A stretch of DNA of 64,000 nucleotides from JAJEFO01 sp009843725 (GTDB lineage Bacteria > Pseudomonadota > Alphaproteobacteria > Rhodobacterales > Rhodobacteraceae), in contig CBDEUJ010000005.1 of NCBI GenBank assembly GCA_965243215.1, positions 620,001 to 684,000 of the forward strand, in the 5' to 3' direction. Made by a program: the position numbers and the translations under genes. The notes below the pieces were generated by a model that ran no database searches, was not told the DNA's origin, and saw only the letters and a list, made by a program, of their open reading frames with translations. Each line of letters starts with the position of its first letter. The first letter of the stretch is position 1. Of this stretch, positions 1 through 9,175 are shown piece by piece.

Positions 1-47
1 TTCCGCGGCACCGCCCGCCCGCTTGCCAGGGGCGCGCTTCCGGATGA
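1..47 (+). CDS. 3' end of an upstream gene (partial)
   Basis: The third forward frame is open from the window edge to a TGA at 45-47, which overlaps the ATG at 44 of the next gene as ATGA. Such a coupling suggests a real gene tail. In related bacteria lgt (prolipoprotein diacylglyceryl transferase) often lies here, but only about 14 residues are visible and they carry no diagnostic motif, so the identity is a guess from synteny. Confidence 0.3.
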   Translation, partial: PRHRPPACQGRASG

Positions 48-1108
48 CCGAGCTGGAGAAGCTCCTCATCCAGAGAATCCGCGCCACCGGACCAATGACC
101 GTGGCGGACTACATGCACGACTGTCTGCTGCATCCCGAATTCGGATACTATTCAAGGCGCGACCCCCTTGGGGTGTCGGGCGATTTCACAACGGCGCCGG
201 AAATCAGCCAGATGTTCGGCGAACTCCTGGGACTGGCGCTTGCCCAGGCCTGGCTCGACCGCGAGGCGCCACGGCCAGTGTGCCTTGCCGAGCTCGGCCC
301 CGGCAGGGGCACGCTCATGGCGGACATGCTTCGGGCCAGCCGGACAGTGCCCGAATTCCCCGAAGCCCTTTCCGTTCACCTCGTGGAGGCGTCACCAGTT
401 CTGCGCGACTTGCAACGGAAGGCAATTGACCGCCCGCTGCACCATCACGACACGATCGAAAGCCTTCCCCGCATTCCCCTGTTTCTCGTCGCGAACGAGT
501 TCTTCGACGCCCTTCCCGTGCGCCAGTTCCAGCGAGACGGCGCCATGTGGCGGGAGCGCATGGTCGGCGTTGACAACGACGGCACCCTGACACTGGGCCT
601 TTCGGACCCGGTCAGTCCCGAATCGCTGACCGACCGGCTGGGCGATACACGTGACGGCGACATCGTCGAGACCCGTCCGGCCGCAAGTGCCATTGCAGCC
701 GGCATCGGAAAGCGAATCGCCGAATTTGGCGGCCTTGCGCTGGTGGTGGACTACGGCGGCCAACGTTCGCTCGGCGACACGGTGCAGGCCGTCCAGGTTC
801 ACAGGAGCGTGCCGGCGCTGACCGATCCCGGCACGGCAGACCTGACCGCCCATGTGGACTTCGAGGCAATTTCAGATGCCGCCCGTCCTGCGGCTCACAC
901 GCAAGTGATTCCCCAGGGCGAATTCCTCGAACGTCTCGGAATAGTCCAGCGCGCGGAGAGACTGGCCGCAAGGCTGAAGGGATCCGCTCTCGAAAGCCAT
1001 GTCGCCGCGCTTCGCCGCTTGACGCATGAGGACGAAATGGGAACGCTCTTTCGGGCAATGGCCCTCTACCAGGAAGGCACGCGGTTGCCGCCCGGATTCA
1101 CGGCATGA
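44..1108 (+). CDS. SAM-dependent methyltransferase, COG1565/NDUFAF7 (MidA) family
   Basis: This 354-residue protein belongs to the COG1565 (DUF185) family, whose mitochondrial member NDUFAF7 methylates an arginine of a complex I subunit; the bacterial substrate is unproven. The SAM-binding glycine motif ELGPGRGTLM lies near residue 90, the family-typical HPEFGYYSRRDPLG near residue 30, and ANEFFDALPVRQF near residue 150. I prefer the ATG at 44, which overlaps an upstream stop codon, over the in-frame TTG at 23. The stop overlaps the next gene as ATGA, so the two are probably translationally coupled, the usual arrangement with pgeF in Rhodobacterales. Confidence 0.88.
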   Translation: MTELEKLLIQRIRATGPMTVADYMHDCLLHPEFGYYSRRDPLGVSGDFTTAPEISQMFGELLGLALAQAWLDREAPRPVCLAELGPGRGTLMADMLRASRTVPEFPEALSVHLVEASPVLRDLQRKAIDRPLHHHDTIESLPRIPLFLVANEFFDALPVRQFQRDGAMWRERMVGVDNDGTLTLGLSDPVSPESLTDRLGDTRDGDIVETRPAASAIAAGIGKRIAEFGGLALVVDYGGQRSLGDTVQAVQVHRSVPALTDPGTADLTAHVDFEAISDAARPAAHTQVIPQGEFLERLGIVQRAERLAARLKGSALESHVAALRRLTHEDEMGTLFRAMALYQEGTRLPPGFTA

Positions 1109-1860
1109 CGATCGAAGTCATCACATCCGAGGCCTTGGCGCGGTGGCGCCACGGCTTCTTCACACGGAAGGGCGGCGTTTCCACCGGCGTCTTCGCCAGC
1201 CTGAACTGCGGCCATGGCTCAACGGACCGGAAGGAGACCGTGTCGATCAACCGGCAACGGGCGGCCGACGTTCTTGGCATCTCGCCGAAGCGCTTGGCGA
1301 CGGTTCACCAGGTGCACTCTGCCACGGCGCTTGCGGCGGACGCCCCGTTCGATGTGCAGCCAAGAGCCGACGGGATGGCATCAGCGACGCCAGGCCTTGG
1401 CCTCGCCATACTGACCGCCGACTGTCAGCCAGTCCTGCTTGCCGACAATTCCGCACAAGTGATCGGCGCCGCGCATGCCGGTTGGCGCGGCGCCCTGGAC
1501 GGAATCCTGGAAGCCACGGTCGATGCAATGGAAGGGCTCGGTGCGCGCGCCGCTGGAATCACCGCCGTGATCGGCCCGTCAATCAGCCAGCGCGCGTATG
1601 AAGTGGGGCCGGAATTTCTTGAACGCTTTGTCGACGACGACCCGGGAAACACGCGATTCTTCGCGAACGGACGTGACGACCGCCTTCAGTTCGATCTTGT
1701 TGGCTACAGCCTTCAACGTCTCCGCAATGCAGGCATCGGCAATGCGCAATGGACGGGGCATTGCACATATTCCGACCCGGACCGCTTCTTTTCCTATCGT
1801 CGAAGCCGGCATCGCAAGGAGCCGGACTACGGCCGCCTGATTTCAGTCATCTGCCTTTGA
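1105..1860 (+). CDS. pgeF: Peptidoglycan editing factor / multicopper polyphenol oxidase family protein
   Basis: A 251-residue YfiH-family protein (DUF152, laccase-domain fold). Members act as purine nucleoside phosphorylase/adenosine deaminase-like enzymes, and PgeF removes mis-incorporated amino acids from peptidoglycan precursors. The metal-binding motifs are present: HQVHS near residue 68, TADCQPVLL near residue 105, GAAHAGWRG near residue 123 and the family-typical SYRR near the C-terminus. It starts at an ATG overlapping the preceding TGA by four bases, so it is read from the same message as the methyltransferase. Length is normal for the family. Confidence 0.88.
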   Translation: MTIEVITSEALARWRHGFFTRKGGVSTGVFASLNCGHGSTDRKETVSINRQRAADVLGISPKRLATVHQVHSATALAADAPFDVQPRADGMASATPGLGLAILTADCQPVLLADNSAQVIGAAHAGWRGALDGILEATVDAMEGLGARAAGITAVIGPSISQRAYEVGPEFLERFVDDDPGNTRFFANGRDDRLQFDLVGYSLQRLRNAGIGNAQWTGHCTYSDPDRFFSYRRSRHRKEPDYGRLISVICL

Positions 1861-1918
1861 ACGCGACGGAGGCGCAGTTCCCTGAGGCAACGGACGGCAC
1901 GGGTGCGACGCTCCAGCG

Positions 1919-2419
1919 TCACGCGATCTCGGCTTGCCGCTCCTCAAGCACGTCAAACGGCACTGCGGGCTCGTCCTTGGCACACCGAATCACGAGGGAC
2001 GTCTTGACCGAGATCACGTTCGGCGCCGACGTCAGCTCATCCGTCAGGAACCGCTGAAAGGTCGAGAGATCGGGCGCCACGCATTTCAGGATGAAATCCA
2101 CTTCGCCATTGAGCATGTTGCACTCCCGGACAAGGGGCCAGTTCCGGCAACGCGACTCGAATGCGCTCAGGTCCGCTTCGGCCTGGCTTTGCAGTCCGAC
2201 CATGACAAAGACCTGCACTTCGAAACCCAGTGCACGGGTGTCAACCAGGGCGTGATAGCCCCGAATCAGCCCTTGATCCTCAAGCGCCCGAACCCTGCGA
2301 AGACAGGGCGGCGCGGAAATTCCCACCCGTCGGGCCAACTCTACATTGGTCATGCGGCCATTGGCCTGCAATTCCGCAAGAATCTTTCGGTCGATTGCGT
2401 CGAGCCTTTCACCTGGCAT
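1919..2419 (-). CDS. Lrp/AsnC family transcriptional regulator
   Basis: A 166-residue protein with the classic Lrp layout. An N-terminal AsnC-type helix-turn-helix begins LDAIDRKILAELQANGR and continues through VGISAPPCLRRVRALE. A C-terminal RAM/effector domain follows, containing MLNGEVDFILKCVAPDL and the family ending NVISVKTSLV. The start is set at the ATG at 2419, because the family always begins a few residues before this LDxxDxxIL segment; the longer open frame upstream is not family-like. It is transcribed divergently from trxB. The effector (usually an amino acid) and regulon cannot be read from sequence. Confidence 0.9.
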   Translation of the reverse strand: MPGERLDAIDRKILAELQANGRMTNVELARRVGISAPPCLRRVRALEDQGLIRGYHALVDTRALGFEVQVFVMVGLQSQAEADLSAFESRCRNWPLVRECNMLNGEVDFILKCVAPDLSTFQRFLTDELTSAPNVISVKTSLVIRCAKDEPAVPFDVLEERQAEIA

Positions 2420-2719
2420 GATCGTCTGCTCCCTCGTCTGCAGAATCTTACCGGACTGCCTCGTTTCGCGCAATAATGTGTCGCAGCTGCGCAATTTCAT
2501 TAGCCTGGCCAGCGCTTTCCATGATCCGGCACCCTTCGGAACGCTCTCCGGTCCGCGCAAGCCCGTCCGTCATGACAGCCCGTCATGTCGCGTCGGAACC
2601 TCAGGAACGGCATGCTCGCGCACGGAGAGTCGCTGGCGAAGTCTCGTTGCCAAAGGCACTTTCGATGAACGGGTTCCCGCACTATATCGGTCCGGCATTC
2701 TTCCTGGGAGGCACCTGCC
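2420..2719. other. Divergent intergenic region between the Lrp-type gene and trxB
   Basis: About 300 bases separate the divergent starts. It must hold promoters for both genes and is the natural place for an Lrp operator, but I see no convincing -35/-10 pair or palindrome. A GGGAGG ribosome-binding site for trxB lies at about 2706-2711. No coding sequence is supported here. Confidence 0.5.
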
Positions 2720-3685
2720 TTGAGCAACACGCGACACACGAAAGTCCTGATCATCGGATCGGGCCCGGCAGGATACACTGCCGCCGTCTACGCGAGCCGT
2801 GCGATGCTCGAACCGCTTCTGGTCCAGGGCGTGCAGCCAGGCGGTCAGCTCATGATCACGACCGACGTCGAAAACTGGCCCGGCGAAAGCAACATCCAGG
2901 GCCCCGGCTTGATGGCGAACATGGAGGAGCATGCACGCGCCGTCGGCACCGAAGTCGTCTCTGATCACATTCAGTCGCTCGACCTCTCATGCAGGCCCTT
3001 CCGTGCGAACGGCGATACCGGCACCATCTACACGGCCGACACCGTCATCCTGGCAACGGGCGCGCAGGCAAGGTGGCTGGGCCTTGCCTCCGAGGAGACA
3101 TTCAAGGGCTTTGGCGTCTCGGCCTGCGCCACCTGCGACGGGTTCTTCTTTCGCGGCCAGGACGTCGTTGTTGTCGGCGGAGGCAACACGGCCGTCGAGG
3201 AAGCCCTCTTTCTGACCAACTTCGCGTCGAGGGTCACCCTGGTCCATCGCCGGGACGAGCTGCGCGCCGAAAAGATCCTTCAGCACCGGCTCTTCCGCCA
3301 CGAGAAAATTCAGGTTCTCTGGGACCACACTCTGGATGAAGTCCTCGGAGCGGAGGAGCCGAAGGCCGTCGAGGGGGTGCGGGTGAAGCATGTCAAGACC
3401 GGAAAGGTCACCGAGATCTCCTGCAAGGGGGTTTTCATCGCCATTGGCCACACGCCTTCGAATGAACTGGTCAAGGACAGCCTCGAACTGCACAGCGGCG
3501 GCTATGCAGTGACCGCGCCGGACTCGACGGCAACCTCGGTCCCAGGCGTATTTGCCGCAGGCGACATCACCGATCACGTGTATCGCCAGGCGGTCACTTC
3601 GGCCGGAATGGGCTGCATGGCCGCGCTTGAAGCCGAACGTTTCCTTGCCGAGCAGGGGCGCGATGCGGACATCGCAGCCGAGTGA
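2720..3685 (+). CDS. trxB: Thioredoxin-disulfide reductase
   Basis: A 321-residue flavoprotein that reduces thioredoxin with NADPH. The N-terminal FAD motif is GSGPAGYTAAVYASRA, the redox-active pair is CATCDG near residue 138, the NADPH motif is VVGGGNTAVEEALFL, and the C-terminal FAD motif is GVFAAGDITDHVYRQA. All active-site residues are intact and the length is typical. Translation appears to begin at a TTG at 2720, supported by a GGGAGG Shine-Dalgarno about eight bases upstream and by family N-termini. It is divergent from the Lrp-type regulator, as in many Rhodobacterales genomes. Confidence 0.95.
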   Translation: MSNTRHTKVLIIGSGPAGYTAAVYASRAMLEPLLVQGVQPGGQLMITTDVENWPGESNIQGPGLMANMEEHARAVGTEVVSDHIQSLDLSCRPFRANGDTGTIYTADTVILATGAQARWLGLASEETFKGFGVSACATCDGFFFRGQDVVVVGGGNTAVEEALFLTNFASRVTLVHRRDELRAEKILQHRLFRHEKIQVLWDHTLDEVLGAEEPKAVEGVRVKHVKTGKVTEISCKGVFIAIGHTPSNELVKDSLELHSGGYAVTAPDSTATSVPGVFAAGDITDHVYRQAVTSAGMGCMAALEAERFLAEQGRDADIAAE

Positions 3686-3850
3686 CCGCGGCCAAGGGCG
3701 GGCTCCTCGGCTGACCGGGCGGCCCGGCAAGGGCGGATGTCCGGAGGGGCATCCCGCCCGCGGCACGGATCGCACGGGAATGCAGGACGCCTTGCCTTGC
3801 CTGCATGCCACTGGCTAGGGAGAGCACTCCAGAAAGGCGCCGGATCAATC

Positions 3851-5557
3851 ATGCTGACTTCGAATCACTCCCCCATTCCGGAACTGCTTGTTCCTTGGAA
3901 CAAGGCACTTGAACTCAAGGAAGAGGCCGCAGGGCTGCCGAGCTGGGATCTCACGCCGCGCCAGATCTGCGACCTTGAACTCCTGCTGAACGGCGGATTC
4001 CATCCATTGAAGGGCTTCCTGGGCGAGGACGACTACTGCAGCGTTGTCGACGAGATGCGGCTTGCCAACGGAACGCTCTGGCCCATGCCTGTGACGCTTG
4101 ATGTCTCGGCGGGCTTTGCCGAGGGCGTCAAGCTTGGCCGCGACATCGCCCTTCGCGATCAGGAAGGCGTGATTCTCGCGACCATGAACGTCACCGACCG
4201 ATGGTGCCCGGACAAGTCACGGGAAGCGAAGAAAGTCCTTGGCACCGATGACCTTGCGCATCCTGCGGTCAACTATCTGCACCACGCCGCAGGCCCGGTC
4301 TGCCTGGGCGGGCCGGTGACCGGACTCCAGCTTCCCGCACATTACGACTTCAGGATGCGCAGGGACACGCCAAACGAGCTTCGCGCGCATTTTCGGAAAC
4401 TTGGCTGGCACCGCATCGTTGCATTCCAGACCCGCAATCCGCTGCACCGCGCGCATCAGGAACTGACGTTCCGGGCGGCGCGGGAAACGGCCGCGAATCT
4501 CCTGATACACCCGGTCGTGGGATTGACGAAGCCTGGTGATGTCGACCATTTCACGCGTGTGCGATGCTATGAAGCCGTGCTTGACAAGTACCCGTCTTCC
4601 ACGGCTGCGATGAGCCTGCTGAACCTCGCCATGCGAATGGCCGGTCCGAGAGAGGCGGTGTGGCACGGACTTATCCGCAGGAATCATGGTTGCACCCACA
4701 TGATCGTTGGCCGCGACCACGCCGGTCCGGGAAAGGACTCGAAGGGCGAGCCGTTCTATGGGCCCTACGACGCGCAGAACCTGTTCAGGGAGCTTGAAGA
4801 CGAGATCGGCGTCGAAATGGTGGATTTCAAGCACATGGTCTTCGTTCAGGAACGCGCGCAGTACATGCAGGCCGATGAGGTCGAGGAAGGGTTGACCGTT
4901 CTGGACATCAGCGGTTCCGAACTCCGCCGCCGGCTGCGCGAAGGCCTCGAATTGCCGGAGTGGTTCACCTTTCCAGAAGTTGCAAGAGAACTCCGGCGCC
5001 GCTACCCGCCCCGATCCCGGCAGGGCTTCACGGTCTTCTTCACCGGATTCTCCGGATCAGGGAAGTCGACAATCGCGAATGCCCTCCTGACCAAGCTCAT
5101 GGAGATGGGAGGGCGTCCGGTCACGCTTCTTGACGGAGACATCGTCCGCAAGAACCTGTCGAGCGAACTGGGCTTCTCGAAGGAGCACCGGGACCTGAAC
5201 ATTCGCCGTATCGGATTCGTCGCATCCGAAATCACGAAGAACGGAGGGATCGCCATCTGCGCCCCGATCGCCCCCTACGCCGCAGCGAGACGGGCCGTGC
5301 GCGAACAGATCGAGAATTTCGGCGCCTTCGTCGAAGTGCACGTGGCCACGTCAATCGAGGAATGCGAGCGACGTGACCGGAAGGGGCTGTACATGCTCGC
5401 AAGGGAAGGCAAGATCAAGGAGTTCACTGGAATCTCGGATCCCTATGACGTGCCGGAGAACCCGGAACTGAAGCTTGAAACCGAAGATTTCGAGGTCGAC
5501 TACTGCGCGCAGCAGGTGCTCCTGAAGCTGGAGCAGATGGGGCTGGTGGCTGGATGA
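3851..5557 (+). CDS. sat/cysC: Bifunctional sulfate adenylyltransferase / adenylylsulfate kinase
   Basis: A 568-residue fusion for the first two steps of sulfate activation: ATP plus sulfate to APS, then APS to PAPS. The N-terminal two-thirds is ATP sulfurylase, with QTRNPLHRAHQE (the HxxH active-site motif) near residue 195 and IVGRDHAGPGKDS near residue 290. The C-terminal third is APS kinase with the P-loop GFSGSGKST near residue 400 and a DGDIVRKNLSSELGFS segment. I chose the ATG at 3851 because the family N-terminus fits there; the upstream in-frame extension does not. No other cys genes are adjacent. An imperfect GC-rich stem sits upstream at 3731-3759. Confidence 0.93.
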   Translation: MLTSNHSPIPELLVPWNKALELKEEAAGLPSWDLTPRQICDLELLLNGGFHPLKGFLGEDDYCSVVDEMRLANGTLWPMPVTLDVSAGFAEGVKLGRDIALRDQEGVILATMNVTDRWCPDKSREAKKVLGTDDLAHPAVNYLHHAAGPVCLGGPVTGLQLPAHYDFRMRRDTPNELRAHFRKLGWHRIVAFQTRNPLHRAHQELTFRAARETAANLLIHPVVGLTKPGDVDHFTRVRCYEAVLDKYPSSTAAMSLLNLAMRMAGPREAVWHGLIRRNHGCTHMIVGRDHAGPGKDSKGEPFYGPYDAQNLFRELEDEIGVEMVDFKHMVFVQERAQYMQADEVEEGLTVLDISGSELRRRLREGLELPEWFTFPEVARELRRRYPPRSRQGFTVFFTGFSGSGKSTIANALLTKLMEMGGRPVTLLDGDIVRKNLSSELGFSKEHRDLNIRRIGFVASEITKNGGIAICAPIAPYAAARRAVREQIENFGAFVEVHVATSIEECERRDRKGLYMLAREGKIKEFTGISDPYDVPENPELKLETEDFEVDYCAQQVLLKLEQMGLVAG

Positions 5558-5627
5558 CATTCGCCTGCCGCGGCCGTCGGCTGCGACCGGAAGGGCCGGA
5601 CTGCCGGCAGATCCCTGCGAATCGGGC

Positions 5628-6983
5628 CTACCCTGCCTGAACGGGATCAAGAAAGGCGCCCAGCTCCGTCATGAGCGCCGTGAATGTCGGAAACGACGTG
5701 GCGATCGGCGCGGTGTCGTCCACCGTCACGGCTTCCTTCGCGCCAAGGCCAAGGGAGAGAAACGACATGGCGACGCGGTGATCAAGGCACGCCGCGACAC
5801 GCGCTCCGCCCGGCACGCCCGCCGGGCCCATGCCCTCGATCTCCCACCAGTCCTCGCCTTCCCTGACGGACACGCCTGTGGCTCGAAGGCCGTTTGCCAT
5901 CGCGTCGATCCGGTCACTTTCCTTCACCCGAAGTTCCCCGACTCCCCGCATCACGGTGCGCCCTTCGGCGAACGCGCTGACAATCGAGAGGATAGGATAT
6001 TCGTCAATCATGGAAGCCGCGCGCTCAGGTGGCACCTCGATGCCCTTGAGGTCGGGGGAGAAGCGCGCACGAATGTCCGCCACCGGCTCACCCGCTTCCT
6101 CGCGCTCGCCTTCAAAGGTCAGGTCGGCCCCCATCTCGCGGAGCGTGGCATAAAATCCTGTACGGGTCGGGTTGATCCCGACATTGGGCACCAACACGTC
6201 CGATCCCTCGACGATCAGAGCGGCCGCCACCGGGAAGGCCGCGGAAGACGGATCGCGCGGAACAGAAATGACTTGCGGCCGAAGCTCGGCATGTCCCTTG
6301 AGCGTGATGACGCGTCCGCCAGCCGTTGCATCGACGTCAATGCCGGCACCGAATCCGATGAGCATTCTTTCCGTATGGTCACGGGTGGCTTCCCTCTCGA
6401 TCACGACCGTTTCGCCGGGCGCGTTGAGCCCGGCAAGCAGGATGGCGGACTTCACCTGCGCGGACGCAACCGGCATGGAGTAGTTGACCGGCACCGGATC
6501 CATCGCGCCCGTGATCGTCATCGGCAGCCGCCCACCAGACCGGCCAACGGCCCGCGCTCCGAAGTCAGCAAGAGGCTCGGTGACCCGACCCATTGGACGT
6601 GAACGGAGGGATGCGTCGCCCGTGAAGGTTGCCGTGATCGGCGTGGTTGCCATCGCGCCCATGACCAGGCGCGCGCCAGTCCCGGAATTCCCGCAGTCAA
6701 TCACGTCCGCAGGTTCGCCAAAGCCGCCGACGCCCACGCCGTGGACAGACCAGCCGCCCTCGCCCGTTTCGGCAACTTCGGCGCCGAGCGCGCGCATCGC
6801 ATCGGCCGTGGCCAGCACGTCCTCGCCTTCGAGAAGCCCCTCGACCCGCGTTTCGCCAACGCACATCGCACCGAGAATCAGCGATCGATGCGAAATCGAC
6901 TTGTCGCCCGGCACATGTGCTTCTCCCGACAGCGCACAGGATCGACGCGCAATCATCCGTTCAGGTGCAACACTTCCCGACAT
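5628..6983 (-). CDS. aroA: 3-phosphoshikimate 1-carboxyvinyltransferase (EPSP synthase), class II type
   Basis: A 451-residue EPSP synthase of the shikimate pathway. It resembles the class II (Agrobacterium CP4-like) enzymes: GDKSISHRS at the N-terminus, RPMGRV, SAQVKSA, ATRDHTERML, NPTRTG, SMIDEYPI and LRVKESDR follow in order. At the position where CP4 has the glyphosate-insensitivity alanine (GNAATG), this protein reads GNSGTG, i.e. glycine. The start is the ATG at 6983; a further in-frame start lies at 7004. The usual downstream partner cmk is absent. The 93-base gap to trmB upstream suggests possible cotranscription. Confidence 0.94.
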   Translation of the reverse strand: MSGSVAPERMIARRSCALSGEAHVPGDKSISHRSLILGAMCVGETRVEGLLEGEDVLATADAMRALGAEVAETGEGGWSVHGVGVGGFGEPADVIDCGNSGTGARLVMGAMATTPITATFTGDASLRSRPMGRVTEPLADFGARAVGRSGGRLPMTITGAMDPVPVNYSMPVASAQVKSAILLAGLNAPGETVVIEREATRDHTERMLIGFGAGIDVDATAGGRVITLKGHAELRPQVISVPRDPSSAAFPVAAALIVEGSDVLVPNVGINPTRTGFYATLREMGADLTFEGEREEAGEPVADIRARFSPDLKGIEVPPERAASMIDEYPILSIVSAFAEGRTVMRGVGELRVKESDRIDAMANGLRATGVSVREGEDWWEIEGMGPAGVPGGARVAACLDHRVAMSFLSLGLGAKEAVTVDDTAPIATSFPTFTALMTELGAFLDPVQAG

Positions 6984-7097
6984 CGGCACTCCTTCATCGC
7001 CCACGGCTCATTATCCGAGCGAATTGCAGGGGTCCACCGTCACGCACGCTGCATCGCCGAAACGCGAACCAGGAATTGGCGATCGCCCGCGATGCCT

Positions 7098-7811
7098 TCA
7101 CGCATCTGGCTTTCTGAACGTGAGATAGGTGGGCGTCCGGCCCTCCCGCACCGCCTTCCGCTCGTAGCGTGTCGGCACCCAATCCTCCCATGGCCTTCGC
7201 CAGTCGTCAGGACGTTCCGCCTGCCAGGCGAATCCAGCCTTCGGCACTTCCTCCATGGCTTGGCGCACGTAGTCCGGAATGTCTGTCGAGATCCTGAACC
7301 GGGCACCCGGCGCCATTATCGAAAAGAGCGGGTCCAGGTGTTCCGGTGTCACGAAGCGCCGTCGGTGGTGCCGCTTCTTCGGCCAAGGATCCGGGTAGAG
7401 AAGAAACGCCTTGGCCACGGACTTTTCGGGCAGCACGTCCATCAGGTCGCGTGCATCGCCCGGATGTACCCTGATGTTCCCGGCGCCGGTTGACCTGATC
7501 CTGCCAAGCAGCTTTGCCACGCCGTTGATGTAGGACTCTGCCGCGACAAAGCCGACACCCGGGTTTCGTACCGCTTGGTGCACCAAGTGCTCGCCGCCGC
7601 CGAACCCCACTTCCAGCCAGACGGGGCGGTCGCCAAACGTTGCCTTGAGATCCAGTTTTCTGCGCCGGGGATTCTCGTCCCGATCGACCCCAGCCAGGCC
7701 CACCCGTGCGAGATCGGCAAGGTAGCGCTTCTGGCTTGCGCGCAGGCCCCGGCCGCGAGCACGTCCGTACAAGTTGCGCTGGGGCGCGTCAGAGGGAGGT
7801 TTGCGGGCCAT
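7098..7811 (-). CDS. trmB: tRNA (guanine-N7-)-methyltransferase
   Basis: A 237-residue SAM-dependent enzyme that methylates G46 in the variable loop of tRNAs. The SAM-binding motif LEVGFGGGEHLVHQA lies near residue 60, and the family signature YPDPWPKKRHHRRRF near residue 140. The C-terminus shows the conserved TRYERKA motif. The ATG at 7811 fits family N-termini and is 72 bases from the divergent pdeM start, so the two genes probably share a promoter region. Confidence 0.93.
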   Translation of the reverse strand: MARKPPSDAPQRNLYGRARGRGLRASQKRYLADLARVGLAGVDRDENPRRRKLDLKATFGDRPVWLEVGFGGGEHLVHQAVRNPGVGFVAAESYINGVAKLLGRIRSTGAGNIRVHPGDARDLMDVLPEKSVAKAFLLYPDPWPKKRHHRRRFVTPEHLDPLFSIMAPGARFRISTDIPDYVRQAMEEVPKAGFAWQAERPDDWRRPWEDWVPTRYERKAVREGRTPTYLTFRKPDA

Positions 7812-7883
7812 GGGCGCATTTCGCAAGCGGGCACGCACCCGTCAAGCCTTGCCACTCCTGGCAGTCAGAAATAAGAACGGATC

Positions 7884-8543
7884 ATGAACGCTCGCGACAT
7901 CCGATTCTGCGGGGAGACCCTCACGCTGCTCCCGTCAGGCGCCTTGCATTGGGCGTCAAGAGAGCTTCTGGCAGTTGCGGACCTGCATTTGGGGAAGTCA
8001 GAGCGAATCGCAAGGCGGAGCGGGACGCTTCTGCCACCTTACGACGCTGACGAGACGCTCGCGCGTCTTGCCGCGGACGTGGACTCGCTGCGGCCGGAAG
8101 TCGTGCTGTGCCTGGGTGACAGTTTCGACGACCTCGCCGCCGCCGACGCGATGTCCGGGACGATTCGGACGAAGGTTTCCCAATTGCAGGAAAGCAGGCA
8201 GTGGATTTGGCTCGAAGGCAACCACGATCCCGGTCCTGCCAACCTGGGCGGCTCGCACCTGAACGAGTTTCGGCTCGGTCCCTTCGCTTTCCGGCACATT
8301 GCCGAAATCGGCGCTGGCCCGGGAGAAATCTCCGGCCACTTCCATCCCAAGGCGCGCATCCGCGGCACGTCCCGGCCCTGCTTCATGGTTGACGAGGCGC
8401 GGCTGATTCTGCCCGCCTATGGTTGCTATACGGGAGGGCTCGACTGGACGGCATCCGCGCTGCGCAACCTCTTTTCAGGACATGCAATGGCGTATCTCAC
8501 AGGAACCCGAGTACTGCCGGCGCCAGTCCCGCATTCGGATTGA
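7884..8543 (+). CDS. pdeM: Ligase-associated DNA damage response endonuclease PdeM
   Basis: A 219-residue calcineurin-like metallophosphoesterase. The metal-binding motifs are intact: VADLHLGKSE (DxH), CLGDSFDD (GD), EGNHD (GNHD) and SGHFHPKA (GHxH). The compact form and YGCYTGGLDW segment match the PdeM family, normally encoded with an ATP-dependent ligase, an Lhr-like helicase and an exonuclease in a DNA-repair cluster. None of those partners is in this window, so it is an isolated copy or the set is elsewhere. The role is inferred from the family name. Confidence 0.8.
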   Translation: MNARDIRFCGETLTLLPSGALHWASRELLAVADLHLGKSERIARRSGTLLPPYDADETLARLAADVDSLRPEVVLCLGDSFDDLAAADAMSGTIRTKVSQLQESRQWIWLEGNHDPGPANLGGSHLNEFRLGPFAFRHIAEIGAGPGEISGHFHPKARIRGTSRPCFMVDEARLILPAYGCYTGGLDWTASALRNLFSGHAMAYLTGTRVLPAPVPHSD

Positions 8544-8693
8544 CCGCTGTTCCAGACGTCGGCGAACCCGGCGGTGATTCCTGCCAACGCCTTTCGCGCA
8601 AGGACGTGTCGTTATCTCCAAGCGCGGAAGAACGACCCCTTCGGCACGGCAGGTCTCCCGGCTGCATCGGTCGTCCCAATTTGGAAGCAAGCA

Positions 8694-9143
8694 TCATCGT
8701 GGCCCGACCATCCAAGGATCCACCGTCTCGACACCGGCATTTCGGAATTCGCCGGTGTTCCTTGTCACCGCCGCAAGACCGCGGGTAAACGCCGATGCCG
8801 CCAGGAATGCATCCGGAACATGATCGTCGAGAAGCTCGCCGCGAATGCGCTTGTCTTCCATGATTTTGGCGCATGCCTGTGCATCGGCGACGGTCCAGTC
8901 CACGATCCGATCCTCGAACAATTCGTCAACTGGATCGTGGAACCGCCCGACAAGACTGCGCCGGCGCCTTCCGGGCGCCAGACGCCCGATGCCGTTAAGC
9001 AACTCCCAGAAAGAGACCGACGCAAGGCCCAAGCCTTCGTCGGCGATTGAATCGAGGAATCCGGAGACCCGCGGTTCAGGTCGCGGCCGCATCATCTCGG
9101 AAACCACGTTCGTGTCCAAGAGCCATGTGATCGGAACTGTCAT
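8694..9143 (-). CDS. VapC/FitB-type PIN-domain toxin ribonuclease
   Basis: A 149-residue PIN-domain protein, the toxin of a type II toxin-antitoxin pair that would cleave RNA. The acidic active-site residues are in place: LLDTNVVSEMMR at the N-terminus, SFWELLNG near residue 50, DDHVPDAFLAASA near residue 110 and VTRNTGEF near residue 130. The start is the ATG at 9143; a longer frame to 9185 would overlap the antitoxin gene. The antitoxin lies 32 bases upstream on the same strand, the usual antitoxin-first order. The toxin looks intact. Confidence 0.85.
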   Translation of the reverse strand: MTVPITWLLDTNVVSEMMRPRPEPRVSGFLDSIADEGLGLASVSFWELLNGIGRLAPGRRRRSLVGRFHDPVDELFEDRIVDWTVADAQACAKIMEDKRIRGELLDDHVPDAFLAASAFTRGLAAVTRNTGEFRNAGVETVDPWMVGPR

Positions 9144-9175
9144 TCCTCTCGCTTGCTGGACAACGAAAGAGGTCG

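Noticed and set aside
3731..3759. Riboswitch or terminator before sat/cysC
   Set aside because: The GGGCGGATG/CATCCCGCCC stem has a bulge, no T-run and no recognised riboswitch core; it may be chance in GC-rich DNA.
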